In this document: one piece after another, positions 36,511-48,900 of the stretch
Position numbering within the stretch: position 1 is the stretch's first letter
Layout: the number at the start of each line of letters is the position of its first letter
NCBI GenBank assembly: GCA_002633005.1
Contig: NMRA01000132.1
Location: 265,162 to 329,161, forward strand
Length of the DNA stretch: 64,000 bases
Source of the DNA: Phoronis australis
Taxonomy: Eukaryota; Phoronida; Phoronidae
Direction: 5' to 3'
Translations under genes and position numbers: made by a program
Notes under the pieces: model-generated
Database searches by the model: none
Told to the model about the DNA's origin: nothing
Seen by the model: the letters and a program-made list of their open reading frames with translations, nothing else

Positions 36511-37261
36511 CCCAATTGAAGGCTGGGTGCGCGCATGTGTAGCTAACTGACTAGCTAAGAGACCAACTGATGGATCGCATATCTCCTGGAGCTGACTTCA
36601 GCAAGCTTAGGAGCTTCGTTGTTTTTGTTTCGAGGTGATGTCGTAGGCGCCCGAAAGCCTGATACTGGAGTTGCAGCAACCTAATGTACAGTACGCAAAG
36701 TGGGCCATCTTCTTGTGCTTCGCTAAGCACTCAAACTTCTGCGACATTTTCTGCACGAACAGAAACCGAGTCCCGCAAAGGTAAAGGCGTGTGAGCACAT
36801 TCTCATCGGCCACTCATGCACAGAAAGACCTCAACTGACCAATCAAGAAAGAGAAAGTGGATACGGCAATTTCAATCAATCAATCAATCAAATCTACTTT
36901 AGTGACAATAAGAAAAGAAAAAATATCAGAACAGGACTCTCAATAACTGTTACTTAAGTCGTAAATAATAAGTTTTCATCATCAAAGGAAAATTCATAAA
37001 CAAAATCTGAGTAAACGGACTGATAGTCTCCGCTTACTACGTACAAAATTCATATTCATGCGAACTGAATTATTTTCATCATAAACCTCGAAGACACAGT
37101 TTTATTATTTCTTGGACCAAGTCTCTCGATATGGTCCCAGAATAAGCTACCTGCGGATTTTCAGTATTGAGATTTCCGATCTTTTCCATTAAGCTTTTGT
37201 TATAAGTTTTCTCAGTTTTTCTTCAAGATTTGTCAAAATTGTTTTGGGCAGTTTTAAACAG
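36511..37261. other. Intergenic sequence, no clear gene
   Basis: A minus-strand frame at 36813-36607 includes CTLGCCNSSIRLSG, faintly like a THAP start, but lacks the rest of the finger. A CAAT tetranucleotide run lies at 36875-36892. Confidence 0.4.
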
Positions 37262-39914
37262 TCACTATGTTACTTTGTAATGTTACAGAAACAACACTTA
37301 TGCACTGCTAAACTTCAAGGAGTTTATCGAGTCGTTTCCATCAGATGACTGGAGTTAAACATTAACACAATTTATCTTAGTGTTACCGAACCGAACCTTT
37401 ACTACCGTTTACAAAATTTTACACCTGTTGTGCACGCGCATACATCAAGTTGCAGTTTGCTTTTCTTTAGTCCTTTTAGCAATGCCTAGGATTAAAAAAA
37501 ATATTTGCAAATATCAAATGCAGGCAGCTAGTAATGAATTTCGTGATTAAGGTGAAATTAGCCATCTGGTCTAGAAGCAAGGAGACTGTTCGTTTAATGT
37601 ATACACTTCAGTAGTGGTACATGGTACATCTGCATTACATTACTTGGTTTTGCTTTAAATTTCTCCATTTCTTGTTTTGTGTAAACAAGGTAACGTGTAA
37701 AACGCTTGTTCACACAGAGTATCTCATGATGGTACTTCTAAATCAATTTATAGCTAGAGGCAAATCTTTGTTTTCAAGTAATTCTTTATTTCAGTCATTA
37801 AATTAAAGGTCAATTATAAATTATTGCTAGCTGACGAGGCAGAAGGAATGCAACGAAATTATAATTACTTGCATGCCAAAATAAAATATCCATTGACAAA
37901 CAGAATTTGATTCCATCTTAAAACAGCCTTCAACAAAACAGCCCTCAACAACAAAGCCAGTAAGTAAATATTCAAACTATGTTGGCTATCCATTCCTATA
38001 AATCATTCAAAACACACAAGCATATTAGGATACTTAACCATGTATCAGGGATTACCTCCATAATGGGTTCTGCCATCTACTATAACTGCACAATTTGTGC
38101 CTCCCAAAGCATTACTTACAGTTAAAATAACAGTCACAAATGCAAGTTTTCTTTAATTTTCAACCCATACACCAACATTGTTCTGAATGCAGACTATTTA
38201 CAAAACATTTTATGGTAATAACTGTGGTGCAGAACCTGAAGGTGCTAAAGCACTGAATTAACACTGCATACCTTCATGAAAAATGTGTAATTATGTTTCA
38301 CCTGTCTACCATATTGTATCTTAAACTGGTAATATCATACTATAGGCAACACATTTCCTCATGTCACAAAGTGGTTCCTGCTATTCAAGGACAGTGGTCT
38401 TTCCACACAGTGGTCAATGAAACCATCATTTAATCAGACAGACTGGGTTTTTCGTTTTGGCTCCAAATTTTGACTCGAGCAACTCAGCATTGTTATCATA
38501 GTAAGAAAGCTGGCGTATTAGTGCACATAGCTTATAACAGGGTTTTGTGTCCCTCAGAAATTCTATTGCAATTATTACCAACATGATCAATGTGGTCTAG
38601 ACAGAAATTCACAACTCGAAATATAGAACATTCAACTATAATGCTGCACATAGACTATAATTCCAAACGCCTTCTGCAGTAGACTAATATCTCCCCTTAC
38701 GCTATTATTGAACATCATTGGGATACTTGATGGTTTTAGCATCTCAATGGAGACAAGTTGGGTGATCACTGAATGCAGCCTCTTTTGAATGACGCATTGC
38801 AATGGAGTGGATCTAGGATAATGACCAGGGAGTCCGCCAGGACACAAACTCACACCAGATTCCCGTTGCAGCAATGAAAGTGACCACCACCAAGGATTAG
38901 ACACCCTGTACCACCTTCTGAATCCACTTCTCATATCCCAATTGATATTGAGATGAGAAGCATAAATTTCAGAGAACCCTAAGACAATTAAGGACGACAG
39001 GTGTAAAATAATACTTCAAAAACTGACCTCTTGACCAGCAACAGAAATGCCAAAAGATGGCACTGCTGGGCAGCTGAACTTGGGATACACAGTGACATAA
39101 GAAAATAAGCATATGGTACAAAGAAACAAAATCTTTTTCAAGCTTTACCTAGAACTTAATCAAATTTTCTTGATTAGCAGACAAACGCCTGGTTTGATAT
39201 CAAAATCACACATGTCTGCTTCTGATCACGCTTTCATACAAACTTCATTTAAATTTGAACAATTGGCACTTAGTTCCAGTGACTTTCAATAATCAACAGC
39301 TAGAATTATGAAAATTATGGACCACATACAAGCTGTTCACTGAACCATTACGGCGTTTTCCCTGTTGCTTACAACTTGCTCCATTCTATAGCCCAACAAC
39401 AAGTGTGGAAGATGACCCCTGTAGTCAATATCTCACACGACTGATTAACTCTATTCTGGCATTTAGGGTTGGAGGGCTAGCTCTCTTTTGTTTGATAATT
39501 GCTCTTATCACCAATGAGATCATGTCTAGCCTGACTGGGTTGCGCTGTTAAAAATAAAAGTAAAGTTATAACACATTTGAACTTAAACCAAAAATATTTC
39601 TGAAGTCCTCGTCAAATGGTGATCATGCTTAGTTTTTGAATCGTGAAAATTGCCCAACTACAACCAAAGTTACAACAATCTATTCTTTCTGAACATACGC
39701 TTTGGGTTTGACTGTGTTCACCTGAGGTCGGTAATAAGCCTGGTAGATAATTGGCCTGAGTGCCTGTTGTCATACCAGACAAAAGACTGAGCTTGGCTGT
39801 TAAGAAGCAAGATGTTTCCACAGGCTCATCACCCTCTACGTCTGGTAAAGTCACTAAACAGGAAAACGCCGTCATGGAAAAGCAAAACATCACTGCATTT
39901 CATAAGTTCAGAGG
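37262..39914. repeat. 3' flanking block of gene C, duplicate of 11995-14096
   Basis: Same order of segments as 11995-14096. Contains one extra insertion at about 39345-39875. The left boundary of homology is near 37262, in sequence with no gene. Confidence 0.8.
39345..39875. mobile_element. Dispersed repeat inserted just downstream of gene C stop
   Basis: Gene B reads from AGCTGTTTACAGAACG directly into AAAAGCAAAGCACC. Gene C has about 530 bp between the same words. The insert matches 45165-45720 (GGTTGGAGGG, CAGCTCTCTTTTGTT, CATACCAGACAAAAGACTG). Confidence 0.7.
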
Positions 39915-42900
39915 TCACTCCCTTGGTTGAACTTTGGCCCAGACACCATTTGCAGGAGACATGGGCTTCATCTTGTCCATAACCAGTGGCACCTGGAATT
40001 TAAAACCGAAACTTTAACTGAGCAATCAAATTAGCATCAAAGATTATATTTTATGAGCAATATGTTTGGTAAAAACAAGATGCTTTGGTCAAATTGTGTG
40101 TGCTTTCGTCTGCATTCTGGGCAATGGAGTGGTTAACGCTACCCTTAGCATATTACTATCCCCCCAACAGAGGCAAATGTTAATGAAAGTCTAAAAGACC
40201 CATAAACACATGTCACATGCAAGGTACTCCCCTTGATTCAAAATGTACTTTGAGGGAGGGGCTTAAGATATCTGATAAACACTCTGTTGTGGCGTTTAGG
40301 TTCACAAGCCCATAATCTGCCAACCAACTATAGAGGAAACACTGGGGCTACTCAACAAAGGAGCAGCACTTTCAATGCATGGTTTCTCTTTTAATTATTT
40401 TGTAGTTAACCCATTCCTGTGAACGCAAAGACTGAAAATTCTACTGCTTTTAATGATAGAGTCAGTACATAATATTTAGACTCTGGTGGCAAAAATGGTC
40501 TGCATTGCTTGTAACATTTTGTTCAACTGTAAAAATGCAGGGATATCAACGATGGACGTACATCTCTGTTCCCTGATCTCCAAAAAAGAAGCCAGTCATC
40601 AAAGCCCAGGAGTTGTGGCAATTGGTTATTCATATCCCAACTCTTAGGAAGCTTTCAGTTTTAACCATTGGGAAAGTGGTTAGATATAGCACTTCATGTC
40701 CTTCTAAAACCCTTAGCTACACTTAGCTATTTCCTAACACAACAAACAGCTCTACATCTCACACCCGTATCTAAACTATCTCCTTATACCCCAAACACTC
40801 TCTATTCCTCCTAACACTTATTGATCTCCTTATACCCCAAACACTCTCTATTCCTCCTAACACTTATTGATCTCCTTATACCCCAAACACTCTCTATTCC
40901 TCATAACACTTACTGATCTCCTTATACCCCAAACACTCTCTATTCCTCATAACACTTATTGATCTCCTTATACCCCAAACACTCTCTATTCCTCCTAACA
41001 CTTATTGATCTCCTTATACCCCAAACACTCTCTATTCCTCATAACACTTATTGATCTCCTTATACCCCAAACACTCTCTATTCCTCCTAACACTTACTGA
41101 TCTCCTTATACCCCAAACACTCTCTATTCCTCCTAACACTTACTGATCTCAATCATTCTCCCAACACTATAATCCATGCTCATTCAATACGAAGTTCGTC
41201 CATTTCCTTGTGTCGTTATCACTGTATCACATTACAGTATTTGGCAGGTTTCCGGTATTTTTGAATAAATTGAAATACTTAGGCCCTGATATCATACACA
41301 TTTTAACGTTGTACTGAAAACGTTGAATATTGTGATATGATCAGTCTCTTTTTCTCTCTATCTGTATTATGATCTTCATATAACACTCAAAACATCACAC
41401 CTGCAACACTTGGTCTTTCAGCCACTCCACCACCTCATTCATGCACTCAACACATCCAAAAGCCTCTGCTGCACATGACACTATTTCTTTCCAACTCTCA
41501 GAACAATATCCCCAAGTGACACTTATAAAACTTGTGACCGTGACTTTAGAGAAACAATACACTACCTCGGTTTTTTCACATCGTACAAATCTGAATTTTT
41601 GCAAGATAGCCGCCAGCAGCATTCTCACTTGAAGCTGTGCAAGTCTCATTCCTATACAGTTTCGGGGGCCCACACCAAATGGCAGGTACACGTAGGGATT
41701 GTGATTGGCTTTGTTTTCAGGGCTGAACCTGAAATGAAATCGTACAAATGACTTATTCAATGTCTCCTTTTAGTTAGCTTGGATACTTAGGAACACTCCC
41801 TCTGCCGTCAAGCACAGAAAATATCCTTATGAAAAATAAACTGAGAATCTCACCGGATTCCAGTTTTGTCACTTAATCACCCATTATAGTTAGAAATGCC
41901 AGTGAGAACTCAGTGGGAATTGAACAGCTGGGGCAGTCAGTGAGAAAATAGTGAGAAAATGTTATGTAACAGTGAGAATCCAGCAAGAATTTTGGTCTTA
42001 GAAAAATTCTGAGTGAGAATCCAGTGAGAACTGTGGTCTTAGGAAAATTCTGAGTGAGAATCCAGTGAGAATTTGGACTTGCAAAAATTAGAGTGAGAAT
42101 TAGTGAGAATTTAAGACAAACACCCTGATTGGTTGTTCCTGTGGAAATTTCAGTTGGGCCAGATTTCTGAATTCAAACTAAAATGGCACCAGGAATGAAC
42201 AGTTGATATGAAGTAGAGAAATAGCTTGAAGATTGTGGAAGTTTTTCTCACAAATATTGTGAAATTACAGAACAGTTTGTGTGCAAATGAATCAGGGGGA
42301 ACCTGGACTGAATGTGTGTTAACAAGCTTAAAGTTAGTACATTTCATACACAGTAGAGTGCAAGAACCACCAGTATTAGACTGATGTCTTCATTCTGTGT
42401 TGACAGCTGATTTGCTGATTCAGCAAAAGCATTAAAAAATGTTAGTTTAAGTCTGCTGTATTTCACAATGCAATTAAATTGTACCAACAGTCAAATTTCA
42501 AGATAAACTCACAAAAATAAGCAGTGTTACCAATAAAGCTTTGAACTATCATCTATTCAGTCAATGGCTATATAAAATGCACACACAAAATATTCTGAGT
42601 CCAAAATTTTCACCCAGTGAGACTTTCAGTAAGACAAATTCTCACTGAGTGGGAATGCTATACAAATCAGTTAGATTCTCACTGAATTCTAACTGGAATA
42701 TAACAGTACTGTATTATGACTAGAGTGAGATTTTTGTCTCAGTAATTTGAATGGCGTCTTAATTAATTAGATTCTCACTGGAATCTCATCGGACTCTAGT
42801 GAGATTCTCACTGACTTCTAGGATAAGAATTTCCTTAAGTTTTTTAAAGGTTTCTAACAAAAAAATGTGTGAAATTCAATGCTGGGCTGATAAACTGCTC

Positions 42901-45900
42901 ACAACAAATGGATGTTTACTTCATATCGGGATGCTTCGCTTAAATCACTTAGTCTCCTCCAGTTTTGGTTTTGAAATTTTTAAATTAAATTGCAGCAAAT
43001 TGAGACTTGGCTGTCTTCTTTTGTTGATAACAATGAACAAAAATATTTCCAAAATAACATGGTTTACAAAATTAAAACTGTACCTTTCTGGATCAAATTT
43101 TTCAGGATCTGGATAGAACTCAGGGTCATGGTGTATCCCATAAACTGGAATGTTGACAATGGATCCTTTAGGAAAGAATTGACCGCTTAGGGTGATATTT
43201 TCTGCACATTCTCTCTCTAGTCTGAAAAATAAATTTTGCTTTAAATAATGCATGTGTGTCAGCATAGATAATAGACAACAGATTAGCAACTGCGACATTT
43301 TCATGTGTACTATCCTAGAAGAGACGCCACTCTGCTAAATTAACAATTTTAGTTTCCGGTTCAAAAGTGTATTGTGACAGGAAATTCTCGCATCTATTTT
43401 ACTGTCTAGCACAACGAAAAAATAATTTTGGCAGTGAAACGCTGTTGAATGTCTTCCAATAACAGAACTGTTGGTATCGAGAGGACTTTTGGCACCCACC
43501 ACACAACAGTCGATCATGATTAGCAGACGACGTACTTGCCAGAAGTAAAACTTGCTAATTTTGCCAGGTGTCGCTAGTGAATAATGATGTCCTGCTTCTG
43601 CCCAAGATCACAGATTTCGTCTATCTAAAATATACGGAGTTGACGTGCTTGGCGGTCCATGTACTACTATAGTTTATGGGGTCAGCCATGTACGCAGCAC
43701 GCCTACCATACAATGGCATGCCTTTTGCCATTCTGAACACTACCCTAGTGCTTGTAGGAGGCAGATGTCAATAGGAATAACTCCATTACAAATACTAGAG
43801 GGATTTCTGAATTCGGAAACGTCCATTTTTCAAAAGTGACTGCGGCCACAAACCCCCCTAGGGGGCTTGCGGAAAAAAGTGGACCGGTGTGCTCTTTCGG
43901 AAACTTGCATAGCCGAGCACAGCGCCCTCGTTCAGCAGTGGGCTGTACGACAATATCTGCATATTAATGAAATTTGAAAGTTCCGGTGGTTATTTGTTGC
44001 TACCTAGTTCTTAATTTTTGCTGACTTTTCTTTATCATGGACGATAGAATAAAAAATGACTGTTTCAAAATCAAGTATCTCAATTCTATGAAATGCATTT
44101 AACTAATCTGAGTGAAAACACATGGATATGAGACGCCTGACAAGGTATTGTAATTTCCATGTAACAAAAGGCAGTTTGGCATAGCGGCTTGGGTTTGTGA
44201 GGCAGTGCTCCATTTGGCAATGTGCTGCTAGCCAACACAACTTCAGATTGTGTTCGATGACCTGGGAAAAATTCCAACTCGTCACGAAGTTGCCAAAGCG
44301 AGTATCAAAGTCTGACAATAATTATTACCCCTAAATTAGTTTCAAAGTTCGTGTTGAACTTCTGAACTGGTTACGAACAGTTTTCTTTGATTCGTTTACT
44401 TTAGTTCACAATTGTTCCGTTTGTTTCGTGAATTTGGTGCATTTGCCACCCCCCGCAGTCAGCACACATCAAGAGGAAGTATAAACAGACGGAAGTACGA
44501 CTTGTTCGGAAAAAATTGGGGAAGGTCGGACCATATAACATGCACTACCTACATTCTGTGTTGGTAAGAGGAATTGAGTCAGAGACTGAATGGTGCATAT
44601 GATGCTACCTTCAATAAAAATGCAGAACCCTGGTTACCTTGTAGAGACATTGTTCTGTCATTACCATTCCCTTGACCAAATGTACAATCCATGGAACTAT
44701 AGGAAGTGATGTCAATGGCCCAACAAAGGGCCAGCATCTTGGTTAATCTGGCATTCAGTCTAACTGAGCAAGAATGAATGACAAGCTGCATGGACTGTGT
44801 TCAACATGGTGTAGGACATAAGTCACACACAAGATGCTACCCGTTTGTTGGGACGTCAACATCATTTTCAATTGTTTCATGGATGGAAAATACTGGCAAT
44901 GAAGGGAGTGGTAATTAATGTAGAACAATGTCTCTGAAAGGAGAGATGTGTAATTTTATTAATCAAAATGTAACATATCAATTGTTTCCTAGTTTAAGTG
45001 TTTGAAAAGAAATGTGGTGTGAATGTGTGGAGGGTCCCCATAGAAAGCCCCACTCAGCACCTGGCATTACATTACCTCATTACAAATACTCACCTAGAGG
45101 TGATTGCACTTAAATGCATTGTTGCTTATCCATTGTCAATTTAAAATGTTACAGAACAGTGGTAGAGTTTGTGCATGGCATTAGGGCCTTCTCCTGTTGA
45201 CCCCAACTTGTTCCATCAGATAGCAAACAAACAAGTTGGCCAGTTGGTTAGTGTAGTCAGTAACTTACAAGGGGACTGATCAATTCTAATGGGGTATTTA
45301 TGGTTGGAGGGCCAGCTCTCTTTTGTTCGATAATTGCTCTAATCTCCGATAAGATTGTATTATCCAGCCTGGCTGGGCTGTGCTGCTAAAAATAAAAGAT
45401 AAATAATAAACTGTTTGAACATAAGCCAATAACAATTCCGAATTCCTTGTAAAATACTGATCATGTTTAGATTTAGAACCACCAAAATTGCCTAACCTAA
45501 CTAAAACTGAAGTTAAGAGAAGCTATTCTATCAGAACACAACACATTAGTTTCAGTAACCCTTTGAAGCATGGCAGAAAATTGGGCTACATGTCGTCATA
45601 CCAGACAAAAGACTGGGCTCAGCAGTTAACAGAGGAACCAGATGTTCAGAGCCAGCACAGTCTAGTAAAGTCATTGAACATGAGAAAGCCCTACTGGTAC
45701 CAGTGTTTCATTTTGGTGTAAATGACACTGACACCTGGAGTCATCTACACAAACTCATGGAATAGTTGGATTTCCAGTTTCTCCTGAAATTTTTACCGAA
45801 ACGGTGTCCAAAACGAATTGAATTCAACTGTCCAGTACCCGCACAAGCAAAAAAGTGCATAATCTTGGGCCAGTCATGCTGCAGTTAGAAACATAAGCTA

Positions 45901-48900
45901 CATACCGGGGTGCAAGAGGGTACATCCGAAGGGTTTCAGCTATAAACATCTCCATGTACTGTAGCTTGTTGGTGTTGTCATAGTCGGGCTCAGCCTAAAC
46001 ATATAAATATCATGCACAATATGTCAGTTTCATAGAGGATATTGGTCACTAAGCACCTATAGTAACCTGACATATGAAGCCAACTTAAGGAAATGCCTTA
46101 AAATCATGAGAGCTGCTGTAAGATATGTACAACAGCACTGCAGTTTTCAAAATAAAATGAACATCAAAATTCATCACTTTTCAGCACACAAAACTGCAAC
46201 TACTATTTATGGTCGACATATGTCCCAAATGATATATAATAGATCGTGCGTCGCAAGCTCGTTACCAGAGATGAAACCAAGACTTATTTCTGTTTTACTA
46301 GAACTCGGGTAAACCAACGCTGCAAGCATAAATTAACCACAACTTTTTCACTGCATGCACTTTGAGGTTTTCCTAAGTATTTTTGGAATGGGTTGTACTG
46401 TCCTCCATCTTGAAAACTTAATAATAAGGCTACAGTCTGTAATTTTCAAAATACGCTAGACATACTTCGACAAAAGAAAGACTCTGGTAATCTTGCCAGC
46501 ATTATTTGGCAATTAACTTGAACCTTTGTCACAATGAAATATTATTTTGTCAAAATTTTGTCAGTTTAATGTCACATTATTTCGACTAGCTAATTATTTA
46601 TTGATGAAGTGGACTGAGTTGTCGTAATTTTGACAACATGCATGAAGAAACAACACCTGGGAGTTAGTCAAGGTTCAGCCAGGAGTAATATGTACACCTG
46701 AGTGCGAGCACAGTCGGTGTATAATTCATACAATGGCATGACCTTGAGGTCATACAGAGCACTTTTCACTGACATGGGCTTATATGTGAGTGGTGGGCTT
46801 GTATACATGAGGTGGAGCTTATACTTAGGTGTGGGGTTATACCTGGGTAGATACGGTAGTAAGTAGTGCAATAATTAGTGCTTACATCATCACCCAACTC
46901 ACCCCATTGAGTTCACGATCAACTTCATCAATAAGTTTCTGTTGCCATTCAGGCTCCAAACACAGAAAGTAGGCACAATACTGCAGCGTGCTTGCATTAT
47001 TTTCAAAACCAGCAATAAAGAAAACAATGCACTGCGACTTGACTTCATCCAGGGTCAAACCTGAAAACATTTAACACCTGTGAACTAATAGTAGAAAACT
47101 TTGTAGTCTAACAAATTGTCAGTAATTACATGACCGGGATGAAATAATCAACTTCATGCATACATTGTAACAGAGCCATTACTAAAACAACCTGTTGACT
47201 GCATTGTTTCTCAAAGCAACACTGCCATACCATTCACGATAACCATAACCATTGCCGTCACCACCACAACTATCACCATATGACAGCAGAAAGTTCACAA
47301 CTATTCACACCATTATCCCTTCCACATTCATTGCCATCACCATCAACAGAACCACCCCAAAACCACTAATATCAACACAAGCACCACAATCAGCACCACC
47401 ACCAGTCACTACCATCATCGCAATGATCGCCATAAAAAGAACCACCACCCATCACTACCACCATTGTCTAACTGCCACAACTGATTGCCATCAAGCTAAG
47501 CACCATTGCCATCTTTATCCTTACTATCTAAATCAGCACTAACATCATTTCTAACACGGCAATCAAATTCATCAGAACTCACTCTGCTAACACTGCAATC
47601 TGTTGTTATATTCACTATGAAGGCAGTTATGGCCACCACACTGCCAAAAGCGGATCGTAATTTCTGTTAAGAACATTTTTTATATGTAACAGAGACCACT
47701 TTGGGATTTGATCCTCAGACTTGGTGTTTTTCCAAAATATAAACAACTATTTCCTGAGTGACTCCTGGAAGTTTTTCAATACCTCTCCCTACACAATCGC
47801 CTGACAAATGTTGCATGTTTACAAAACAACTTAATAAGTTCTTTTACACTCTATCATTATCAGTGCAACCACTAGGAAATTGTTATCTACACCACTGTTA
47901 CAACCACTATTAAAACTTACTAAAATTATTTTTCACCTCTGCAACAACCACCACTGAAGCCACCACTAAAACTGCAGCAACTATTACACAAAAGATTTAC
48001 TATAAACCTTTGTCTTCATTAATCACCTTTTAATTCGTTGGGGTCCTTCCTAGAAAGATGTTCCTCATTTGCCTTTAACACTAGTTGAAGAAAGTCATTG
48101 TGGTCACCCTGTAAGGTCAAACAACATTTGCATCAACAACACAGAAAGCAAAGGTCTCGTGTTTGACCAGTTATTTATACCATGATACTTTATTGTGTTC
48201 GTCGAGGCGAATCAGGCCCAAAGGTACAATTACAATTAACAATAAACACAGCTAAGTACAAAATATCGAGTTAAACAATTTCTCTAAAGCACTGTGGCAA
48301 AATGTATGAACTTTACAGTGTTTGCAGTCTTCATAATTTTGTTGAAGTATAGGACAGGGTTATGGTTATCAAAATTTACATATTTCAAATATTGCAGAAA
48401 CTCGTTAAGATACACAGTGAATAAAAAGAATTTACCATAGAACCCTGTTTGGTGCCGACATAACACTTATTAAAGTAATTGGTAAGACCTTTGGGGTATT
48501 TTAGTAATGCAATTTTTTGTACAGACTGTAAAGTTTTTAAGACTTTTCCAAGGACTTCGATTTTCTGTAATCTTTTCCACAGTAGTCATGAGAAATTTTA
48601 TCAAAAGCCTTGCAAAAATCCACAAACTAAGGCGCAATGAAGGCAACCACCTGCCTTGCTGATATATTTTTGGCATATTCCATACAAAGTAAAAATTTCA
48701 TCTTGCGTGCAATAACCATTTCTAAAACCTGCCTTAGCTTCTTGATCAAAATACACCGTTCTGTTTAGCACCCCATGATAGCCGATTGTTCAGTAACTTT
48801 GTGAAAAAATCTCCCATGACAAGCAAAAGAGAAAAAATGCCTCTATAAACATGTTATTATTGCAACTGGCAATTATTCTTTCAAGTGGCATTCCACATTT

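Noticed and set aside
40781-41148. CRISPR-like array
   Set aside because: Units are contiguous 46-bp copies with no unique spacers, in an animal intron; it is a minisatellite.
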